Source: Helicoverpa zea (lineage: Eukaryota; Arthropoda; Insecta; Lepidoptera; Noctuidae). Taken from it: DNA of 64,000 bases. The position numbers and the translations under genes were made by a program. Positions 58,701-64,000 of the stretch are shown in pieces (within the stretch, counting starts at the first letter, position 1; each line of letters starts with the position of its first letter). Where the stretch lies: the NCBI RefSeq assembly GCF_022581195.2, contig NC_061471.1:6510001-6574000 (forward strand), read 5' to 3'. The notes beneath the pieces were generated by a model that made no database searches, was not told where the DNA came from, and saw nothing but the letters and a program-made list of their open reading frames with translations.

Positions 58701-61700
58701 TCACGAAATCCAAATATTTTGGAAATCGGTCCCAGAGGTCCCGAGAAAAACCGGTTCAAATGTTAAACTTGATCAGTCACTTTATAAAGTCCAAGCCATT
58801 TGCCCAGTAGTGGGAATGGTTAGAATAGGTTCTTTACTTCACTCTTAAGACGGAATCCAAATATTTTTGAAATCGGTCCCAGAGGTCCCGAGAAAAACCG
58901 GTTCAAATGTTAAACTTGAACAGTCACTTTATAAAGCCCAAGCCATTTGACCAGTAGTGGGAATGGTTAGAATAGGTTCTTTACTTCACTGTTATCACGA
59001 AATCCAAATATTTTGGAAATCGGTCCCAGAAGTCCCGAGAAAAACTGGTTCTAATGTCAAACTTGAACAGTCAATTAATAAAGCCCAAGCCATTTGCCCA
59101 GTAGTGGAAATTGTTAAAATAGGTTCCATAGTGCACTCTGAACACGAAATCCAAATATTTTTGAAATCGGTCCCAGAGGTCCCGAGAAAAACCGGTTCAA
59201 ATGTTAAACTTGATCAGTCACTTTATAAAGTCCAAGCCATTTGCCCAGTAGTGGGAATGGTTAGAATAGGTTCTTTACTTCACTCTTAAGACGGAATCCA
59301 AATATTTTTGAAACCGGTCCCAGAGGTCCCGAGAAAACTCGGTTCTAATGTCCAACTTGAACAGTCAGTTTATGAAGCCCAAGCCATTTGCCCAGTAGTG
59401 GGAATGATTAAAATAGGTTTTTTACTTCACTCTTAAGACGGAATGCAAATATTTTTGAAATCGGTCCCAGAGGTCCCGAGAAAAACCAGTTCTAATGTTA
59501 GCCAGCCATTGTTAGCAAGCCATTTTAAGCAGCCACAAACCTAACAACCTCTTTTCTTGATAGATAGAGATATATATATCAGATAGATAGTGGTTTCACT
59601 GTTAACAGGATAAAAAAAAAAAAAAACAGAAATAGACGTTTAAAGGTAATTGTTGTTTCTCTTGCTTTTCAGTCTCTATCTACCACAATCAGTCCTAAGT
59701 TCGAGTAGCGTCATGCAATTAATATCCTTAATGGCAATGGAAAAATCTTATCAAGACGAATAAAATAAGCTCAAACACGAGGTAGTAAATAGATACCGTT
59801 GAGGAGTTCCCTCGTCTCACTGTCGTCTCCATCGTCAGGTCAGGTCTTAACCTCCACAGTTTTGTGGTGTCGGAGACATATACCCGATTGACAAGTTTTT
59901 ATTCGATATGTGCTTACAATTTCCGAGAGTTCCATAATGTTTTAAGGTTTCTATCACCAGACCCTGGACCCTGGAACTATTTGGAAAGTAAATCCTTTTA
60001 AACAATAAAATGATTGTTTAAATCGGTTGGTAAACGACGGAGTTATGCACGTACTTACGTAAAAAGAATACAAACGAACTGAGAAACTCCTCCATTTTTT
60101 GAAGTCGGTAAAAAAAAATCTCGTTCAATACCTCGTATTTGTCGATTAATATTATAATGCATTTCAATTAAGGTAATAAAAGTGGAATAGTTAAGAGTTC
60201 GTAAGCATATTTTTCGTAGTATTGAATAAGAGTCAAACCAGTTTTTCTCAGCACTCCTGGGATAGATTTCGAAATATTTCGGTCTGGGACCTATTATAAG
60301 CCTATGGAACATAATACACTATGCAGTTACTGTGGGCAACTCTTGAGCCCAACTTCCATACAAAGAATAGCATTGTCCTTTATTTTGTATACCCAACTGC
60401 AGTATTATGTAGGTGTAACGCATGTGTATAACTACTGTCTGCTTACAATTTTGTTAAGATAGGGTCCACGATTTGCTTCTTCGACACCGATTTGGAACGA
60501 GATAGGAAGCTCTCCTTCAATGCGCAATAACAACTTATAAACAACAGTGGAGTTTTAACAACAACTCTAGCGTACAATGATCCGGATTCGTCAAAACAAT
60601 CTTGATAAGTCCGAAATGTTGGACCAATAACAGTTGCTGGTTGAAATACATTTATTTTCTTGGATCCTTTTTGATGTTTCTTGCCGATTCTGAAGGATTC
60701 CTTAAATATAGCATACTACTTTATACATTTTGAAATGCATTGAGTACCTACGCCTGTTATGCCCTTTGGTATGTAGATTGAAAATTCACCTTATAACGGC
60801 AGTTTGTATACGTAAAATTAATTATACTCTAATCTGTGACAACCTTAGATGGACCTTATTTTTTGCAAAAATGGTATCTATCTCGGAGAGTCTATTGTTA
60901 TAATAACATTTGATTGCTTTAGTCTGTCTCGTCTGTCTGTCGTATTTATCATTGCGCGATATCATATTTTAAGTATAGTCTACCGGGTCTCCAAAACATT
61001 AATTCATAATAACGCCGGCGAAGAATGTTTTGCTAAAATACGTCACGTTCGATAGCACTATTTTGACTTACTCGATTACTCGTAAAGGTGTGCTGTGCAC
61101 TATCAAACTTACTCTGTAAAGCCAAAATATGAGTTCCATATAATGATTTTTCCATATCTTTCTTTTCAGAAAAATCCACCTCCGAACGTGCAACAAATCA
61201 GTCTTGCTGGGACCATACCTGAAATTACTAACAACCTCACAGTGCAACATGATTCCATCAAACCTGATTTCATTCGGAATTTGGAACAGATAATGAAAGA
61301 GTGCGTTGACGCATGTTCTACAGTCGCCAAAGTGCCCGCTGTCAAAGCACTGCTGAACTCAACGGAGACCTTCGACCTCGTCATTGTAGAAGTGTTTGGG
61401 AGCGACTGTTTTCTCCCTCTTGGCAAAAAGTATGAAGCTCCTGTTGTCGGTCTGCTATCAAGCGTTCCACTACCATGGGTCAATGAACAATTAGGTAATC
61501 CTGAAGCAACATCCTACGTGCCATCGTACATGGTCGGGTATGGACAACGAATGACGCTTTGGGAAAGATTTGCCAACACGATGGCAGTGATCATGGCCAA
61601 GGTGTTATACAGATACAAATCTCAGATTCCATCACAGGTTAGTAGTGTCATGTCATTTAGACCATTTTTAAGACACTCATTTCTTGAATAGTTAAATGCA

Positions 61701-64000
61701 TTTAAAGAACCAGTGTGCTGACCTCAGACAGCTCTTCAAGAGCGTCTCACATTGATGTTTTCAGTGATTGTTAACAGAGTATTTCTATTGCAGGCCATAT
61801 CAGACCGGTTATTTGGCCCAGGACCGAAGTTGGAGTCATTAGCTCAGAACTACAGTTTGGTGTTGTCCAACAGTCATTTCAGCATCAATGAAGTTCGCCC
61901 TCTAGTTCCTGCACTAGTAGAAGTCGGAGGATTGCACTTAGACGATGCGCCAATTCTTCCTCGTGTAAGTCTCTACCATCTGTTACTACGACTAGCAAAT
62001 AGTGGCTTGATTAGCTCATTATTCATCTGACATAGGTACATTATAGGTATTTCATCAGTCAATAAATCACTCCTAATGCACTTTAAACATTGTTCGTATC
62101 AGCGAGCGGCATGCGGTAGGCGTACATATCGTTCCCAAGTCACTGGGTCACTCAGACCGCGTGTCCGCGTAAGTTGAACGATTAAGCAGGTTCACATCAA
62201 TCTGTTATCTCCATGACGCCTCGTGCTGCAGTTTCTAATGCTATAGGTCATTAGGAAACTTAACGCTCCGTGTGTGAGGCTCCGGGCAGGTGAAATGTAG
62301 ATAATCTCTTGATTAGCCTAGTATATAGATCGCAAGTAAATTATTGTAGCCGATCTGATTGGTTGTCATGGTGGAGGGCAACCAAAGAAACACGGATGGT
62401 TTTTATAGAAGACTTGGCTAGAAGAAATGTTACTTGTGATATGACGGCAGTCGCAGGAGACGCGCGATCTATTTTTAAAGAGATGAGGATCGAACAAGTT
62501 CTTTTAGTTTCCAGAACTTAAAGATAGACATATTTATCTTTGTATACTTAATTAATTAACGAAACAGGAAATGCTTACACAAGTTTAATTATACTCTACA
62601 ATCTAATTAATTGCCGGCTGTGTATACAGTAGTCTCAGTAAGAAACACGAACCCATGCTCTAGCGAGAGATGTCGACTAATTAAATGCATAATGATAAAT
62701 AAATAAACAATAATGAATCAATATCGAAGCAATTAAAAGCTTTAAAGAAATAATAAAATGATGTCAGAAAAACAGCACATACAAACAAACAAATAAAGTT
62801 ATCGACTGCAGCAACATTCGTACGAAACCTTATGTTTATTTCTTCAGAGAACAACTTTTGAATCGACATAAACAATAACCATTCATTTACTAGATTCATA
62901 GAACTTCGATTCAAGAAACACACATTTTAACCTACATTTGAAAGCGTAATAGAGAACCGCCTATCTCCCCGACCCAGGACCTAAGACCCTCCTGACAACA
63001 GATAGTGCAAAGGATGATTAATTAAACCTTACGTTCATAATTTTGTTACTGCCGCATAACACCAAAAATCATTGAGGAAACTAGCTTCCTTTTTGTAATT
63101 TAGTTGAAAATTCAAACGAAACAAATAAAATGTAATTAATAAATTACATATGAATTCCAAGAGTTTCTAGTTAATTTGTTGTTAATCAAATTGAATTATT
63201 TTTCGTAGCAAATGCAAAAACTGCTAGACGCATCAACAGAAGGCGTGATCTACTGGAGCTTCGGATCAATGTCCAGGATAGAAACCATACCAAGCGAAAC
63301 ATTGGCCCAAATATTTCATGTGCTGTCGGAGCTGCCTCAAACAGTGTTCATCAAGATTGACCGACGTATGCTCGCTCGGAACCTGACCGTGCCTGACAAC
63401 GCCTATACCATGGAATGGATACCACAGCATGCCACTTTATGTAAGTAGTACCTACTTATCTACTTCATTTCAATGTTAATATCAACCAAAGTGGACCCCT
63501 GTAGGTACGTCGTGATAGTCCTTTTATCAAGTTTTGTGTACAATGCTGTGATAAGCTCGAAATTAAGCGATCAATGAATATCAACGGCCCGTCAACACAT
63601 GTTTTTATTATGACGCTTTTATTGCCGGTTATCATATTGTGATGACAAACAATTCTGAGGATAAGTGTTTCCGACAGGTCACCCGAATGTGAAGTTGTTT
63701 ATATCTCACGGAGGTCTGCTGGGGACGCAGGAGGCCGTGGCGTGTGGGGTGCCGATGCTGATGGTGCCACTGTATGCAGACCAGGCGCTCAATGCGAGAG
63801 CCATGGCCGACCGGGGCGTAGCAGAAGTCGTCACACTCAAACATATGGACAAGGACGCGTGGAGAAGAAGCCTACGAGCCTTGCTCACTAATGAAAGGTG
63901 TGTATTAACTAGTAGAAATACACAAAATGTGAGCTCTTTATCACGTCTCTTGCTCAACCCGCTAACTGGCGAAGTTTTCATGAGTAGGACATATGACGAT
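52730..64000 (+). CDS. UDP-glycosyltransferase, partial at right edge
   Basis: Membrane enzyme of the ER lumen that conjugates sugars to lipophilic compounds, used by insects for detoxification. Exons seen: 52730-52903, 61170-61637, 61794-61964, 63209-63440, 63678-63897; the reading frame is continuous and the gene runs past 64000. Exon 1 gives a signal peptide (RFLWLVLLWAVAARA) followed by RLLAVLPTNTKSHH, the usual mature start. Exon 4 has GVIYWSFGSMSR and exon 5 the sugar-donor-binding signature FISHGGLLGTQEAVACGVPM with DQALNARAM, diagnostic for UGTs. The C-terminal membrane span is beyond the window. The first intron is 8.27 kb and nearly filled with repeats. Confidence 0.94.
53148..53378. 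mobile_element. 231-bp MITE with 59-bp inverted ends
   Basis: Starts TATAGTTCGGCCATTCAGAG and ends with its exact reverse complement; about 59 bp match on each side with no mismatch visible. AT-rich centre. Insertion at a TA-like site. Confidence 0.88.
53623..54192 (+). mobile_element. GTGCGAGTCGGACTCG repeat element
   Basis: A common lepidopteran repeat (remembered) beginning CCGGCCAAGTGCGAGTCGGA and ending TTTGGCTACGGAACCCTAAA. It includes GGGTTCCGTAAATTACAG near the start, AAGGGTTCCGTTTTTGCC near the end, and an internal 8-bp tandem run at 54097-54135. No protein frame. Confidence 0.7.
54097..54135. repeat. 8-bp tandem repeat (ACAGACGG)n
   Basis: Four to five copies of ACAGACGG in a row inside the element above. 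Confidence 0.85.
54341..55036. mobile_element. TIR element with about 127-bp arms, interrupted
   Basis: Arm 54341-54467 (GAGCCAGTGACTGCCAGACC start) recurs as reverse complement at 54909-55036 with few differences. Between the arms a separate RTE-type repeat fragment (54533-54722) has inserted. Confidence 0.8.
54533..54722 (+). mobile_element. RTE-type repeat 3' fragment nested in the TIR element
   Basis: CCAGCGGTTTCACCCGCATC, TTCAAATCGGACCAGTAGTT and TTCCTGAGATTAGCGCGTTC, then CAAACAAACAAACTCTTCAG and a TATAATATTAGTATAG end: a repeat seen all over lepidopteran genomes (from memory). Confidence 0.65.
55399..55785 (+). mobile_element. tRNA-derived SINE with 15-bp TSD
   Basis: 387-bp element with RNA polymerase III boxes: A box GTGGCCTAGTGG near 55410 and B box GGTTCGATCCC near 55458. 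A tail shared with the copies at 30915, 21140 and 25402 ends in AAAAAGGCTCGGAGGATGA. It is flanked by perfect 15-bp duplications TTTTATAACTTTCTC at 55384-55398 and 55786-55800, so the ends are exact and the insertion is fairly recent. Confidence 0.95.
55984..56035 (+). repeat. GAAGTCGG-family end fragment
   Basis: AGCGACTTCCCAAAAAGGAG followed by GAGGTTATCAATTCG is the typical end of the family seen at 2318-3081 and 59740-60112. Confidence 0.5.
56229..56816. mobile_element. Foldback element with about 210-bp arms
   Basis: Left arm 56229-56440 (TACAGGGTTACTTGTAAGTA start) and right arm 56590-56816 are near-perfect reverse complements with a loop of about 150 bp. Arms of this length exceed normal MITEs. 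No transposase. No clear target duplication. Confidence 0.85.
57774..59500. repeat. Twelve-unit 147-bp satellite-like tandem array
   Basis: The marker word CCCAG before AGTGG recurs at 57774, 57921, 58068, 58215, 58362, 58509, 58656, 58803, 58950 (changed to ACCAG), 59097, 59244 and 59391. Every step is exactly 147 bp, so there is no net indel in twelve units. The core GGTCCCAGAGGTCCCGAGAA is nearly invariant. Units fall into types, and units 1-2 match 5-6 better than their neighbours, giving a 588-bp higher-order period. Since 147 is divisible by 3, some units stay open in one frame (58279-58482, 58663-58848, 58957-59289), but units carrying TTAAGACGG bring a stop. Located in UGT intron 1. 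Confidence 0.95.
59740..60112. mobile_element. GAAGTCGG-end repeat, second copy
   Basis: Shares GAGTTCCCTCG, CATCGTCAGGTCAGG and the TTTTTTGAAGTCGGT end with 2318-3081 in the same order. No hairpin head is seen here, so it may be truncated. Confidence 0.65.
60113..61169. other. Remainder of UGT intron 1
   Basis: AT-rich, nothing recognised up to the acceptor TTTTCAG at 61163-61169. Confidence 0.4.
61965..63208. other. UGT intron 3
   Basis: 1.2-kb AT-rich intron. A 70-codon plus frame at 62309-62521 has no family resemblance. Nothing else seen. Confidence 0.4.

Noticed and set aside
57774..59500. CRISPR-like array
   Set aside because: Whole 147-bp units repeat, with no short repeat plus unique spacer structure, and the DNA is eukaryotic.
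62309..62521. 70-codon plus ORF in UGT intron 3
   Set aside because: Between two well-supported exons; it does not splice in frame to them and has no UGT motif.

Overview
The window is eukaryotic nuclear DNA, almost certainly from a moth or butterfly (Lepidoptera). Genes are split by GT-AG introns. Intergenic DNA is AT-rich and full of short TACCTACCTA-like runs. The interspersed repeats include tRNA-derived SINEs, GTGCGAGTCGGACTCG elements, GAAGTCGG-ended elements and many short inverted-repeat elements, as in lepidopteran genomes. The exact species cannot be told from the sequence alone.

Layout. 1-4640: transposon graveyard dominated by a MITE family with CAGGGGCCC ends; one copy holds two nested insertions, one of them a hAT-like element with a perfect 8-bp target duplication. 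5.2-12.6 kb: two tandem mARC (MOSC-domain) paralogues on +. 12.6-17.5 kb: POLA2 on -, 12 exons, convergent with the second mARC. 19.6-20.3 kb: TRAPPC6B (-). 22.0-23.0 kb: intronless HEXIM (+). 24.4-26.4 kb: ADAT2 and SMUG1, both -, only 88 bp apart. 27.3-30.3 kb: HSPBAP1-like JmjC protein (+), divergent from SMUG1. 31.7-35.0 kb: ELOVL fatty-acid elongase (-). 36.1-38.4 kb: 5'-truncated R1-like LINE with a 16-bp target duplication. 38.5-43.6 kb: aldo-keto reductase (-), whose introns contain three unrecognised single-exon ORFs. 45.3-48.5 kb: divergent homeobox gene with an eh1 motif (+). 50.6-51.3 kb: two C-terminal exons of an NAA40-like acetyltransferase (-). 52.7 kb to the end: UDP-glycosyltransferase (+), incomplete at the right edge, with an 8.3-kb first intron packed with repeats, including an array of twelve 147-bp units.

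The genes are mostly conserved housekeeping loci (replication primase complex, vesicle tethering, transcription elongation control, tRNA editing, base-excision repair, lipid elongation, detoxification) with no obvious common pathway. The least explained parts are the 147-bp/588-bp higher-order repeat in the UGT intron, the three ORFs nested in the aldo-keto reductase introns, the SMUG1-ADAT2 close pair, and the missing 5' half of NAA40. Exon boundaries were set by hand from splice sites, reading frame and remembered family patterns; no search was run.
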